Assembly (NCBI GenBank): GCA_964489015.1
Contig: CAZAXD010000003.1
Span: forward strand, 1 to 64,000
DNA length: 64,000 nucleotides
DNA from: JAPYWM01 sp964489015
GTDB taxonomy: Bacteria > Bacteroidota > Bacteroidia > SpSt-205
Reading direction: 5' to 3'
The notes under the pieces were generated by a model that saw only the letters and a list, made by a program, of their open reading frames with translations, was not told where the DNA came from and made no database searches. This document shows, one piece after another, positions 35,479-45,800 of the stretch (its first letter is position 1; every line of letters begins with the position of its first letter). Made by a program: the position numbers and the translations under genes.

Positions 35479-38400
35479 CTACGGCCGACTACTTTCACGC
35501 AGGGCATTTTCGTTTTGGAGGGTAAGCGTTATGTCAAAGGCATCCACGTCTCCGTCGCAGTCCATATCTCCCACTGAAAAGCCTCCGCTCACTATCCCAT
35601 TTCGGGGTAGTAGAAACTCATAATCGGCTGCATTGACCTTGCCCGCGTCTACATGTGGTCCGCCGGGCACAAAGGCATTGTGCAGGTCAGCGGGATTACC
35701 TGCCCATGCAGCTGCTCGCAGGGTGCCGCCCGGTCCGGGTACAAAAGTGTAATGCTCCCCAGGAATCCCCTCTAAATTACTGGGATCTCGTAAATTTAAA
35801 CTATCTGCTTCTCCAATTCCTCGGCCAGGTAGGGAAATGGGCGGTGTATGAAGCGGAAGATGATGCGGAAACCGCACCGTAATGTACTTGGCTGGGGTCG
35901 TGTCACATAGACAGAAATGCAGCGTATCAGCATTTCCTACCGAGAGCGCACTTGGCGAACTAAGCGGTGCTCGGTAAAGGAGAAGGTGGCCCATCGTATC
36001 TACCACCGCATAAGCACTATCAACCGGCGGATCTAATGGCGTGGTTCTTAGCTCTACTTTGGCTAAGGTTGGTCCTATCGGATTACACAACCAGTCTCCG
36101 TTACCGGGACAGGTACCTTCTATGAGAAGAAGGTTCCAGTTTTTGATTAGGCTATCGCCTGGCACATAAGGCAAGCGCCAAAGGGAATCGCTTGTGACTC
36201 CTAAGATGCGCTGATTATAAGCGCCTAGCTTATAGCGCGTAAGAAAGGGATGCCCTCGATGTTGGTAGGTAGCAGGATCGTACGCTCCTTCTAAGGCAAC
36301 TTGTAAGCGTAAACGGTGACCCCGCCGAATGTGAATCGGCTTTACAAGATTGGCACCTGCTACGAGATAGGACCACTTTGGATCCGTTAGTGTTAGGCGA
36401 ATCGTGTCATATCCCGAAGCCAGGGCCCTCCAACGATGAGATTCGTTCCCAGTGGAATTAAGAGCCTCTAGGAGACTCTGACTGGAGCCAGTGGGCGCCT
36501 CAATGAGCCTATGGCTTACTCGGCAATTTTCTTCTACGACTTCGGTATCTCGGGCTCCAATGGTATGAAAGACCATGCCCTCACATACCGTATCGGGCCC
36601 GCTAATCCAAAACTGAAACCGCGGTAGCCAGTAAAAGGGATAGAAAAAGGGCTTTAGGTCTGTGCAGCCGCTATGTCCCACGACCAGGTAAGTAGAATCA
36701 AGTCCCGGTCCAGGGGCATTGGTATAGAGCCAACTAAGGGAGTCGCTTCCGAGGGCATAGGTTGGCGTCACAACATGACCAGGTCCCATATAAGAAGCTG
36801 CCGTCCACGCGGTTAGGCCCCGCAGGGTGTCTTCTGTACCCTCTATGGCAATTGGGATAGCTAACCTCACTGCTTTCCACGAATTGCTTAGGGCAATGCT
36901 TCCCGAACGTAGAAGAGCAAATTCATGCGATGCCATAATATTGATGAAGTCAGATAGTCCGTAATCGCAAACTATGCTCCTATCCTGGATGAGAGTGTCC
37001 TTGCGTTTGGTTTGTAGATCATATCGTACAAGTGCTGCTGATGTGGAAATCCATAAGCTGTCCATGAAAAGCAGAGCCCGACGGGGAACTGGCGTAAAAA
37101 GGAGATTCCTCACTACTGCTCCACGCAGCGTATCAATGGTCGTAACCGTGTACTCTCGTGGATTGGCTGGATCGGTGGGGTAGGCTTTTCGCAGAAGGGC
37201 TCTCTGATCAGTCAACGCACAAGAGCCTGTAGGGCGTTCTAGCCAGTACAGGGTGTCTCCATCTGCTGCAAGCCTAGAGAAGGTGCTCATAGTCCCAACG
37301 TAGGCTGCACCGCCTGTACCGTCTTGTGGGCAGCCTGTCGTCGAACCTGTATATCGGCCTATGACTCGCCAAGCGCTGTCTAAACTAAATCGGATGCGCC
37401 AAAGGGACCGTCGTGCTCCGGGTAGATCGGCGCATAACAAGGCTATGTCCCCATCCGGTAAAACGGCAGCACCGTGAATGGTACTTAACCACTTTCGGGG
37501 AAAAGCTAAGGGGTATGCTGGTTGGGCCGTGGCAGGTATAGAAGTAGAAGAGTTGAATGGAAACACACTATCCCACCTAGCCTCAGAGGGCCATTGCGCA
37601 CTACTTCGATACAATTGCATGGCGCCTGGGTAAGCCCACACATCACCCCTGTAGGGGTCAAAAAACAACCTGGCAGGTGAAGACGACGGATGAGGCACGG
37701 AGTCTACTAGGCCAGTCCGGAGATCAATCCGGTAAATAGAGGTGGGGCCGGCGATAACAACGTAAAGGTACTCACTCTGGCGATGATAAGGTGCAGCTAC
37801 TAGCTGCGAGATAAAACTACCAAATCGCCAGCCCTCTCGCCGATAGCGAGGATAGGGGCCTGTTATATTAGGGGCTGAGAAAGAACTGGACCCCGCGTAG
37901 GGGGCTACCATGAAGGTGTTTCTTGTGCTGGTGGCACGGCCTACAGGGGGTATCGTTGTGCCCTGTACCTGTAGGAGGATGGTATCAATGACGTCAGCCC
38001 ACCGGTCGCTAGTGAGGTGGTTTCGGCCCCAGATGGGATAGGTCAGGACATACCTTTTGCCGGGCTCTAGCATGCCCTCGGCATAGAGGATAGGAGTCGT
38101 TTCTAGGGAAGAAATGCCTTCAACCAGGCTGCTGCTGAAGGCCGGGGACTGGCCGGCGCGTAAGTAGGCTATGCGCTGCCAAGGATGATAGCGCGGCTCC
38201 GAAACAGGTACCCACACATAGAGGCTCTCGGCAGGAGCCAAGCCGCTATTTTGGAAAGTGCCAACCCGACGTATCACGTCGGGAAAGCCGAAACTATCCG
38301 GCACACATTCCGTGAAAAGGTGGGTAGAAGGCGCCTGCGTTTCTAGTCGGTACCAGTCTAGTCGCCCTAGCCATAGGGCGTAGGAGGGGATGAAGGTGTT

Positions 38401-40146
38401 AGGAAGAGGAAAAATGGTATCGTTACGGGCGTCGGGCCATTGCCTCTCCACTAAAAAGCTGTCTTGCCTCGCTCCCAGTACATAAAATTGGGAACGCTGC
38501 TGATCATGGGCAAAGGCCAGTAGAACCGTATTACTGGAAAATTCATCAGTTCCTACAGAGCGAAACGCTCTCCAACCAAAGGGCTGGTAGGAGTTGCCCC
38601 TTTGGCGTAGTCCTAAAAGAAATCCGGAGCAGGCTCCATTTGGCCCTAGGGGCAGTCCATTGGGACCTACTGGGCCTATGCCCCATCCCCCCAGATATAA
38701 AAACTCCCATCCCCGCTCACTGTAGACATCGCTTAGACAGGGGCGGTATCCTGTCACGGGATTATAGGCCCATGCATAAAGTTGCTGTTCACTAAGGAGC
38801 GTCGGCTCGTTACTACTAGAAGATAAATGCTGCCTAACAAGCAGGAGCTGACTTTGACCATTTGGTAATCCAAATGTGCTTCCGCTAATGATCTGCGCAC
38901 TGTCATCAGTCAAGTACACCCACAAAATGGAATCGCCCCTTGCAAAAAGATGGGGGGAGGAGTGGGAGGGAGAGAGCCTGTTGAAAAACGCTAAATGATG
39001 GAGGTTTGGGGGAGGGGGAAGGGAGAGGTTACTACGGAGGGACAAGCAATGGAGAAGGGTATGGGGCGTAAAAGAAGGGGGCCCCACGCCAAAATTCATA
39101 CTGTCGAGGCTACCTGAAGTGGTGCGGTAGTATAAAGTCAAATCATTATATCCTCCATTCTCTATCTCAATAAGCCATCGCAAGCGGCTGGAGGTGGTAT
39201 CGTAAGCCAGCCGATGACCGTGTACATGTCTGGTTGTTCCTAGCAAATTATTGAAATAACTCACCTCCCCCGCATCTACAAGAGTCCATGGGGAAGTAGC
39301 GGTAGACCAGGCTATAATGAGTGCTCGACGGGTAAAATTCAAAATCGCCCCTTCATCAAAGAGGGTATCTTCCGTTACCCCATTTTGTCGAACTATGAGT
39401 TTCCCAGGGTTAGGTGTGGTAGGCTCATAATCTCCCACTGCATAAAGTGTATCACGATGCCAAAGTAAATGCCGTAGGCTCACGTTTCTACTTCCTACTG
39501 CTAAATTAGTTTTGACGTCTATGTAGTACCACTCGTTGAACACATTAAATGGGGCTGGGGATGGGTTGATTTCCAGGAGGTAATTTTTTTCGCCCGTGGT
39601 TGTAACGGGTTGGGGAGTAAAACCACCATTGTGGGGGCCACCGCTGCCGGGCCTGTGAAACTCATAATAGAGCTGATGGGATGTATTAGCTACAGCATTA
39701 GTAGCCAAAAGTAGGTAGATGGTGCCTGTGTTGGGGTTTACTTTCATGTCACGGATGAATACATTTTTTTCCCTCCAAAATCGCATCCACCATTGGATTT
39801 GTCCTGTCCTTCTATCATAGGCGGCTAAATAGGCCCAAACAGGGGAGTTTGAGTCGAAAGAATTATAGGCAGAAACGGTTACAGTAGGTGGCGTGCCGTT
39901 TGTTGGTAGGCTAAAAACAGCATTGGAATTAGATGGATCGTTTGGAAGGGCTCTATAGCTTCCAGCAATATAAACGGTATCATTGAGAACGCAAACAACG
40001 GCATTTCTGAAGCTAATATCATTAAAAATATAATAAGGGCTTGTTTGGGGGGAAGGGACCTGACTGGCGGTATCAACCCAGTGCCACACCGTGGCATTTT
40101 GGGCCCACAAATCCAGCAGCAAACTTGATAAACAAAGGCGCCACAT
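35479..40146 (-). CDS. Giant secreted protein ending in a dockerin-like motif
   Basis: About 1,555 residues. The start ATG 40146 opens a signal peptide (MWRLCLSSLLLDLWAQ); an upstream in-frame start at 40185 would precede it needlessly. The body is Ser/Thr/Pro/Trp-rich with many short beta strands and repeated NDTVYIAG/DGDIALLC-like strings resembling propeller or Kelch-type blades. The C-terminus has KVNAADYEF and then GDMDCDGDVDAFDITLTLQN, a calcium-binding dockerin-type loop, and ends 13 residues later without an obvious T9SS domain. Function is unknown. It lies 58 bp downstream of a broken peptidase gene on the same strand. Confidence 0.75.
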   Translation of the reverse strand: MWRLCLSSLLLDLWAQNATVWHWVDTASQVPSPQTSPYYIFNDISFRNAVVCVLNDTVYIAGSYRALPNDPSNSNAVFSLPTNGTPPTVTVSAYNSFDSNSPVWAYLAAYDRRTGQIQWWMRFWREKNVFIRDMKVNPNTGTIYLLLATNAVANTSHQLYYEFHRPGSGGPHNGGFTPQPVTTTGEKNYLLEINPSPAPFNVFNEWYYIDVKTNLAVGSRNVSLRHLLWHRDTLYAVGDYEPTTPNPGKLIVRQNGVTEDTLFDEGAILNFTRRALIIAWSTATSPWTLVDAGEVSYFNNLLGTTRHVHGHRLAYDTTSSRLRWLIEIENGGYNDLTLYYRTTSGSLDSMNFGVGPPSFTPHTLLHCLSLRSNLSLPPPPNLHHLAFFNRLSPSHSSPHLFARGDSILWVYLTDDSAQIISGSTFGLPNGQSQLLLVRQHLSSSSNEPTLLSEQQLYAWAYNPVTGYRPCLSDVYSERGWEFLYLGGWGIGPVGPNGLPLGPNGACSGFLLGLRQRGNSYQPFGWRAFRSVGTDEFSSNTVLLAFAHDQQRSQFYVLGARQDSFLVERQWPDARNDTIFPLPNTFIPSYALWLGRLDWYRLETQAPSTHLFTECVPDSFGFPDVIRRVGTFQNSGLAPAESLYVWVPVSEPRYHPWQRIAYLRAGQSPAFSSSLVEGISSLETTPILYAEGMLEPGKRYVLTYPIWGRNHLTSDRWADVIDTILLQVQGTTIPPVGRATSTRNTFMVAPYAGSSSFSAPNITGPYPRYRREGWRFGSFISQLVAAPYHRQSEYLYVVIAGPTSIYRIDLRTGLVDSVPHPSSSPARLFFDPYRGDVWAYPGAMQLYRSSAQWPSEARWDSVFPFNSSTSIPATAQPAYPLAFPRKWLSTIHGAAVLPDGDIALLCADLPGARRSLWRIRFSLDSAWRVIGRYTGSTTGCPQDGTGGAAYVGTMSTFSRLAADGDTLYWLERPTGSCALTDQRALLRKAYPTDPANPREYTVTTIDTLRGAVVRNLLFTPVPRRALLFMDSLWISTSAALVRYDLQTKRKDTLIQDRSIVCDYGLSDFINIMASHEFALLRSGSIALSNSWKAVRLAIPIAIEGTEDTLRGLTAWTAASYMGPGHVVTPTYALGSDSLSWLYTNAPGPGLDSTYLVVGHSGCTDLKPFFYPFYWLPRFQFWISGPDTVCEGMVFHTIGARDTEVVEENCRVSHRLIEAPTGSSQSLLEALNSTGNESHRWRALASGYDTIRLTLTDPKWSYLVAGANLVKPIHIRRGHRLRLQVALEGAYDPATYQHRGHPFLTRYKLGAYNQRILGVTSDSLWRLPYVPGDSLIKNWNLLLIEGTCPGNGDWLCNPIGPTLAKVELRTTPLDPPVDSAYAVVDTMGHLLLYRAPLSSPSALSVGNADTLHFCLCDTTPAKYITVRFPHHLPLHTPPISLPGRGIGEADSLNLRDPSNLEGIPGEHYTFVPGPGGTLRAAAWAGNPADLHNAFVPGGPHVDAGKVNAADYEFLLPRNGIVSGGFSVGDMDCDGDVDAFDITLTLQNENALRESSRP

Positions 40147-40204
40147 CCAATCAAAACTGGCAAAAATTATGCCAATGCGTCCCACACGCTCGGGGGCTAT
40201 CGGC

Positions 40205-41153
40205 TTAGTTTTGTCCGACTGCTTCTCTTAGCAATCTTATAGCCATTCCCTTCATGGCTTCAGAAAAGGGTAGGGGCTTCTGCTGCTGTCTGTTCTTCCA
40301 TATGTGGTAAAAGAGAGGCGTTGATCCTGTATATCCAAGCTTGTTACATAGGTGTATCCAGTACCCCCGCTCGTCCGTGGACATCGACCCAAGGAATTCT
40401 TCAGGCTTGCTCCATAGGTATGTCCAGAGGTCTGCCCCGTACTCCGTATTCAGATACAGTCCGATGGAGGTGGTGTTAAATGTTGGGAGAGAGGTCCATT
40501 TCTCGAGATGCTCAAAAAAGAAGCATCCTCGGTATTCCACGGGCTGGCTTAGGATGAGCCTAATAACATGTGCACGGCTACGCATGTTCTTAAACCGACT
40601 CAGGGCAATAAAGTTGGCGAGGCTCTCCTCGATGACGCGTTCCCACCAATTCCTAATGGGCGTGCCGCCATCTAAGTAAGCATGCCCAGTTCATGGTAGA
40701 GCACTTTTGCAAACACCAGGGATGCCGAGGTGTCCATTTCTTTAGCTCCACGATTTTATCCGCTCTGGGCAGATAAAAATGGTTGGTTTGGCGTCAAGTC
40801 GATGATTGGGCAGTTAGACGCAGAGGGCTGTGGATTGGAAACGTACAAGCCAACGGCGACAAAGCTCCAGGCTTTGCCCTCGAGTTTTCTTTGGCAGCGC
40901 TCGGTGAGATCGGGATTTTCACGTAGGCGCTCCTTCATTTCTCTTGAGAAAAACTCAGCTAAGCAGCTTTCTTGAAAAGCCAATCGCCGTTCGGATGGGT
41001 AAAGGCAGTCCATGGGAGGCGGGTCCACGAGGTAAACTGGCGTTTTTTAGCAGCGAGTGGGGCTAAAAAGCCCAGCCGGATAAGTAGACTCCCCTCCTTC
41101 ACACGTAAGTTTACCTGAGAGTTTAGATTTTGGATATGGATCACCTGTTTCAT
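40205..41153 (-). pseudogene. Broken HELGH zinc-metallopeptidase-like gene
   Basis: Three fragments form one protein when lesions are repaired. From ATG 41153 the first frame runs to a six-A run (41044-41049), where a one-base shift moves to a frame reading TPVYLVDPPPMDCLYPSERR. That frame meets an in-frame TAA at 40756-40758, then continues FAKVLYHELG. A one-base loss near 40684-40687 is needed to give HELGHAYLDGG. After that, ERVIEESLANFIALSRF offers a Glu about 20 residues after HExxH, as in gluzincins. The open tail runs to 40205. The start lies 7 bp after the STAND gene stop, so the two were probably one operon. Substrate unknown. Confidence 0.7.
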
Positions 41154-41160
41154 AACACTG

Positions 41161-44100
41161 TTAGGGTTCGTCGTAGGTAATGATTATGCTATCGCCCTCA
41201 CGCAGGTCATCGCCGCTAAGGCGGTTTAGCTGGCGCAGCTGGTCTACGGAGACGTTGTAAGCGCGGGCGATGCTAGCAAGGGTTTCCCCTCTCTGGACCT
41301 TATGGATGCGGGCGCGGGGGAGCTTCGGTTTGCTAGGAAGCTCCTGCTCTAAGCGTGGATCATCTAAAAAGAACCGTCGCAGCTCCTCGCGGGTCAAGTC
41401 ACGCTCTTTTTTCTCATAACCCAAGTCGATGAGAGACTGCTGATCTGGCAAGATTTGATACACATCGATGGTATAACGGGGACCTGGTACGACCAGGTAT
41501 TTGGCGTCCGGAGAGAAGGCCGGCCAGAAAGTAATGTGGCGTGGGAAGGGATATTCAGTTAGGTGCTGATAGGTGCGACCACTCCAGAGAATGGCTTTTT
41601 GATCGGTACCGATTGATAGGATATGGAGACCTGAGGCGCTCCAACTGAGCGCGTAGGGTATGCCCTGATGCCCCTTTTCACGGAGGGTGGCCAGGCGTTT
41701 ACCCGTGGTGGTTTCGTAGATGCGGATGGCGGAGTCGGCAGCCGCAATGGCAACTCGCTTGCCATCTGGCGCAAAGGCAGCGGCCTGGAGCGGCTTTTCA
41801 GCGCCGCTAAAGGTGGCTAAGAGTACACCTTCCCAGTTATAGAGCTTGGCGGAGCCATCGGTACTTAAGGTAAGAACCCCCTTACCACTGGGCTCTAAAA
41901 GGAGGGTGGTGATAGGTTGGACGTGAGCACTTATGCGGAGCGGCTGCGGCGCGCTTGGATTTGTAAGCTTCCACAGGTAAAGCCCCCCGAGGCGGGTAGC
42001 TGTAGCGGCGTAGTGTCCATTTTCGCTCATGACGCCATGGAGGACCTCGGAATCGTGGCTCAGGGTGGCGAGCCATTCGCCGCTGGGACCCCGCCACAAG
42101 CGAGCAGTCTTATCAAGGGAAGTGGTGAGGATGAGGTTCCCATCGGCAGATAAGGCGACATGCGTGATGTCGTCTTTATGACCTGAGAGCTTGGCCATGG
42201 CTAGACCGCTACTAAGGTCCCATATACGGGCTGAGAAGTCTTCAGCATAGGACACTAAGTATTTGAGGTCTTTGGAGAAATACACACGGTCTACGATATG
42301 AGAGTGGCCTTTGAGCACTTCTTGGGAGGTGCCGGCGGTGGGGTTCCAGATGCGAATGGTTTTATCCCAGGAGCTTGTGGCGAGGCGAGTACCATCGGGG
42401 CTGAAGGCAGCATAGACGACGCGGTTTTTATGGCCGGTGAGGCGCTTGAGCGGCTTAGGCTGGAGTAGACGGTCGAGGGCATAATAGAGAGCCGCTTCAG
42501 CTTCGGCGACATAGGGTCGTTCATGGGGGTCGTCTAGGTTTTTAGGGAGTGCGGCCAGGGCTAAGAGTTGGCCTAGTTCTGGGCGGCCTTGTCGGGTCTG
42601 CTGCTCAGAGAGAGCTGCCAAGAAGAGCGACTGCAAAATAAGGGCCTTATTGCGTTCGAGGATGGCCAGACGAGTTTGGTACTGAGCTTGGGCTTCGTTA
42701 TACTGGGCGTTGATGCGTTCGGACTCGGCGATGCGGGTTTGGTTTTCGGCGAGGCGCTGCTGAATGAGGGCTTTTTCCCGTTCGATTTCGGCGATGCGGC
42801 GCTGCGTTTCAGCGATTTGGTGTTGGCGCTCGGCGTTGAGCCGTTCAGCTTCGGCGATGCGGGTTTGGTTTTCGGCGATGAGCTTTTGCTGGAGGGCAAT
42901 CAGGCGCTCGCGCTCCGCGATGAGCTGTTGGCGGCGGGCCTCTGCCGCATTGCGTTCGGCTAAGGCTTTTTGTTCTAAGGCAATGCGGGCTTGGCGGCGG
43001 GCCTCTGCTTCTTGCCGGATAGCTTCCTGCCGCTGCAGATTGGCATAGTACAAGGCTACTAGGCTCAGCAGCAGGAGAATCGAGATTACGGCAAGCGCTA
43101 GAAGGAGCAGGCGCCGGTTTCGTTCGATGCGTGCCTTACTGCGCGCTAGGTACAGCTCGATGGCTTCTTTGAGAATGATCGCCTGGCGGATGGCCGGGAC
43201 ATCCGGCGCTAGCTCTTCTTTGAGGATATAACGGCGGATCCAGGCAGCATTGGGCTGGGTGGGGTAGTACCATTCGGCAAAGTATTGATACGCGCCCCCG
43301 CTGAGGAGGAAGCGGTTGGATTGACCAGCTTCTATCCAGCGCTGCACTTGAAATTTGAGCTCTCGAAAGATGCGTACGCTGTGGCTTTCGCTCTCTGCCC
43401 AGCGAATAAGCCGATCCCAATTTCGAATGAGGGATTCGTGTGAAATCGTGAGCGTGTCATTGGGGCTAAGGTCCGGGGAATCCGAAAGCTCTAGATAAGG
43501 CTGTAAAAAGCTAACGCTCGTATCTCGAAAAAGTGCCGCCACCCCGGACACCGTCCCGGTGTCCACACCCTCTAAGCCGAGGATGTCCGTAATCTCCTGT
43601 AAGGTCATCCGGTTTCGTACGCCTCGGCCTTCGTCTATGCGGGTCAGGCATACAAAGATGGCCTGGGTTATCTTCTGAAGAACATCCAAAGGAAGCTTGA
43701 CGCCAAACCGCTGCGCATACAAGTAATCCAGCCGCGCAAATAGCGTTTCGGCGTGGGTATTGAGGACATTGCGCAGGCGCCCATTCTGATAAAAAGTTAT
43801 CTCGTCGGGAGGCAGGGTAGCTAAGTATTTTTCGAACAAGGGCCGCTCACTCTCTGGCAGCTTGTGCGGCGCTAACCCCCCCACCATAGCGTAGTGGATC
43901 AGGTCCAGCGTTTGTTTACCCGCATCAGCTGCATGCCATATGCGGTGCAAAGCGTGCTGTAAAACCGGCAGCTGGTCAATCCCATCCCCTAAGTCGTTGA
44001 GAAGACGCTGGGTCAGACGCGAGGTAATCTGGTCGCCATTGTGCTCGGCGGGCTTTTCGATCACGGCCTGGAATTCCTCACGTGTGAGACGAGGAACGAA

Positions 44101-45711
44101 ATACGTGCTCTCGCCAATAAGCTCGGCAAAACCATGAAATGCCACACACTGACCGATGTAGTCTGAACGCATTGTAAAGATTACCCAGATCGGAAGGTTA
44201 TCCCGCTGGGCAAGGCGAATGGTCTCCGAAAGCAAGTTGACAGTGATTTGGGCTAAGGGGGAGGCTACACCGCCCACATAGTTTTCCTCATTTGTGAAAA
44301 ACTCCTCAAACTGGTCAACAAGGATGAGGAGATTGGCGCCCTGGCGCAGGCGCTTAGACTTTTCGCTATCGGGAAGCGCTAGAAATTCGGCACTGGAGGG
44401 GTCGACATAGGCGGGAGATTGCTTGTAGATATCGACCAGGGCGGAGAACCCATAGGTTAGCTTCTCTTCGATAGTAGCGACATTGCTATAGCCGAGGGCC
44501 TGGGCTAGGCCCTGGGCGAGATTAGAGAGGGGCTGCTTTTCTGGGCGAAAGGCCACGGTAGCCCATCGCGGGTATGGCGAGGGAAGGCGATTAGCCCGAA
44601 GGGCCGGCAAGATGCCCGCAAAGACCAGCGAGGACTTGCCGTCCCCAGAGGCCCCTGTAACCATGACAAATTTCCGCTCGCTAAGCTGTTCCAGAAGCTT
44701 ATCAATATGGCGCTCGCGCCCATGAAAGAAGAGCATGTCATTCTCCTCAAAGGGCCTCAAGCCAATATACGGACACAACCGCGGGGTATCCGGCCAAATG
44801 GCGCTTTGACGAGCCTGCTTAAGGGCGTTTTCGATTTCTGGGCGCAATTCAGTAGTAGGGCGAATCAAGAGCCTGGCATTCGGTAGTCGCAGCTGCAAAT
44901 GCCGATTTCGAGCTGGCTCCGGTAAGCCTAGCAGTAAGATGGGGGTGGGGTTCGATAGCCCCCCAGCCGCTTTCCAGAGATGAATAGCCGAGGCTATAGC
45001 CCAATCCCCAGCTTCTTCAAATAAAAACACCAGCAGGCGACTCTGGCGATATAAGCGCAGCGCTTCGCTGTAGTCTTGATCGGCGTTTTCAGGCCGGAAG
45101 GCTAAGGTCTGCGTACGGTGAGCCCCAGATAGCTCCTCGATTAGGCTATAAAAGGCTTGGGTATCTTGGATATTGTGGATAAAGCTAAGGTCGTACTGTT
45201 TGACGACTTGTCGGGCTTCGACCGACTCCGCCAAAAAAGCCTGTATTTCCTGAATGAGCAGGGGTAAGCTTCGATTTCGGGTGAGCATGGTGCGGGGGGT
45301 GACCGTGCTCTCTACATGGACGAGTAGCTCTTGGGCTTCGAGGTCGAGCGGCGTATTGTCCTCGATAGGCACCCAAATGATGAGCCTGAAGCGTCCGGAG
45401 ACGGCTGCGAGGAGGGAGTCATACTGCAGGCGGAGCAGCGGCGTCCCATCCGGTAACTTGGGACCCACCTCAGGGCCTAAGATCAAAAGGGCAGCATCAT
45501 GGGTTTGGGCGACAGCTTGCCAGGCCTTAACAAGAGCAGCGGGGTCCAAAGCTTCCGGCTGAGGTACCGTGTAGCCCGCATTCTGAAGCATGATAGAGAG
45601 AACCTCCCGCCTGGCCTGGTCATTAGGACTCGTAAAGCCCAGCCAGATAGAGAAAACTTTTGAGGAGGAAACTCTCTCTTCTGTCAAGGGCGGCGGCGTC
45701 GATAAAGCCAT
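41161..45711 (-). CDS. Transmembrane TIR-like/STAND NTPase with WD40 and LysM
   Basis: A 1,516-residue protein. In order: a DUF4062/TIR-like N-terminal domain (about 18-160); a second TIR-like module (about 170-300); a STAND NTPase with Walker A GASGDGKSS (353-361) and Walker B LLILVDQFEEFF (461-472), preceded by PYIGLRPFEEND as in nSTAND1 proteins; and one TM helix (about 866-889) with RNRR on its inner side. Then come a long coiled coil (about 890-1025), seven or eight WD40 repeats (about 1090-1430; first DGTRLATSSWDKTIRIWN) and a LysM domain (about 1466-1512, VQRGETLASIARAYNV). The positive-inside rule puts WD40 and LysM outside the cytoplasm. STAND proteins are signal-responsive switches. 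It has its own promoter and is followed by a broken metallopeptidase gene. Confidence 0.88.
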   Translation of the reverse strand: MALSTPPPLTEERVSSSKVFSIWLGFTSPNDQARREVLSIMLQNAGYTVPQPEALDPAALVKAWQAVAQTHDAALLILGPEVGPKLPDGTPLLRLQYDSLLAAVSGRFRLIIWVPIEDNTPLDLEAQELLVHVESTVTPRTMLTRNRSLPLLIQEIQAFLAESVEARQVVKQYDLSFIHNIQDTQAFYSLIEELSGAHRTQTLAFRPENADQDYSEALRLYRQSRLLVFLFEEAGDWAIASAIHLWKAAGGLSNPTPILLLGLPEPARNRHLQLRLPNARLLIRPTTELRPEIENALKQARQSAIWPDTPRLCPYIGLRPFEENDMLFFHGRERHIDKLLEQLSERKFVMVTGASGDGKSSLVFAGILPALRANRLPSPYPRWATVAFRPEKQPLSNLAQGLAQALGYSNVATIEEKLTYGFSALVDIYKQSPAYVDPSSAEFLALPDSEKSKRLRQGANLLILVDQFEEFFTNEENYVGGVASPLAQITVNLLSETIRLAQRDNLPIWVIFTMRSDYIGQCVAFHGFAELIGESTYFVPRLTREEFQAVIEKPAEHNGDQITSRLTQRLLNDLGDGIDQLPVLQHALHRIWHAADAGKQTLDLIHYAMVGGLAPHKLPESERPLFEKYLATLPPDEITFYQNGRLRNVLNTHAETLFARLDYLYAQRFGVKLPLDVLQKITQAIFVCLTRIDEGRGVRNRMTLQEITDILGLEGVDTGTVSGVAALFRDTSVSFLQPYLELSDSPDLSPNDTLTISHESLIRNWDRLIRWAESESHSVRIFRELKFQVQRWIEAGQSNRFLLSGGAYQYFAEWYYPTQPNAAWIRRYILKEELAPDVPAIRQAIILKEAIELYLARSKARIERNRRLLLLALAVISILLLLSLVALYYANLQRQEAIRQEAEARRQARIALEQKALAERNAAEARRQQLIAERERLIALQQKLIAENQTRIAEAERLNAERQHQIAETQRRIAEIEREKALIQQRLAENQTRIAESERINAQYNEAQAQYQTRLAILERNKALILQSLFLAALSEQQTRQGRPELGQLLALAALPKNLDDPHERPYVAEAEAALYYALDRLLQPKPLKRLTGHKNRVVYAAFSPDGTRLATSSWDKTIRIWNPTAGTSQEVLKGHSHIVDRVYFSKDLKYLVSYAEDFSARIWDLSSGLAMAKLSGHKDDITHVALSADGNLILTTSLDKTARLWRGPSGEWLATLSHDSEVLHGVMSENGHYAATATRLGGLYLWKLTNPSAPQPLRISAHVQPITTLLLEPSGKGVLTLSTDGSAKLYNWEGVLLATFSGAEKPLQAAAFAPDGKRVAIAAADSAIRIYETTTGKRLATLREKGHQGIPYALSWSASGLHILSIGTDQKAILWSGRTYQHLTEYPFPRHITFWPAFSPDAKYLVVPGPRYTIDVYQILPDQQSLIDLGYEKKERDLTREELRRFFLDDPRLEQELPSKPKLPRARIHKVQRGETLASIARAYNVSVDQLRQLNRLSGDDLREGDSIIITYDEP

Positions 45712-45715
45712 TTAG

Positions 45716-45723
45716 CAAAATTA
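45716..45723 (-). promoter_or_regulatory. -7 box of the STAND gene
   Basis: TAATTTTG on the minus strand, exact consensus, 4 nt before ATG 45711. Confidence 0.6.
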
Positions 45724-45800
45724 GGTAAAGCCTAGCAAGGTAGGATAAAGAGCTATCGGTTATCCACAATTAGTACTCGCCTCAGGCGCTTTGTGAGGGT

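Noticed and set aside
42589..42963. Plus-strand ORF opposite the STAND coiled coil
   Set aside because: Shadow of the repetitive Glu/Ala/Arg coiled-coil coding sequence; low-complexity translation with no start signals.
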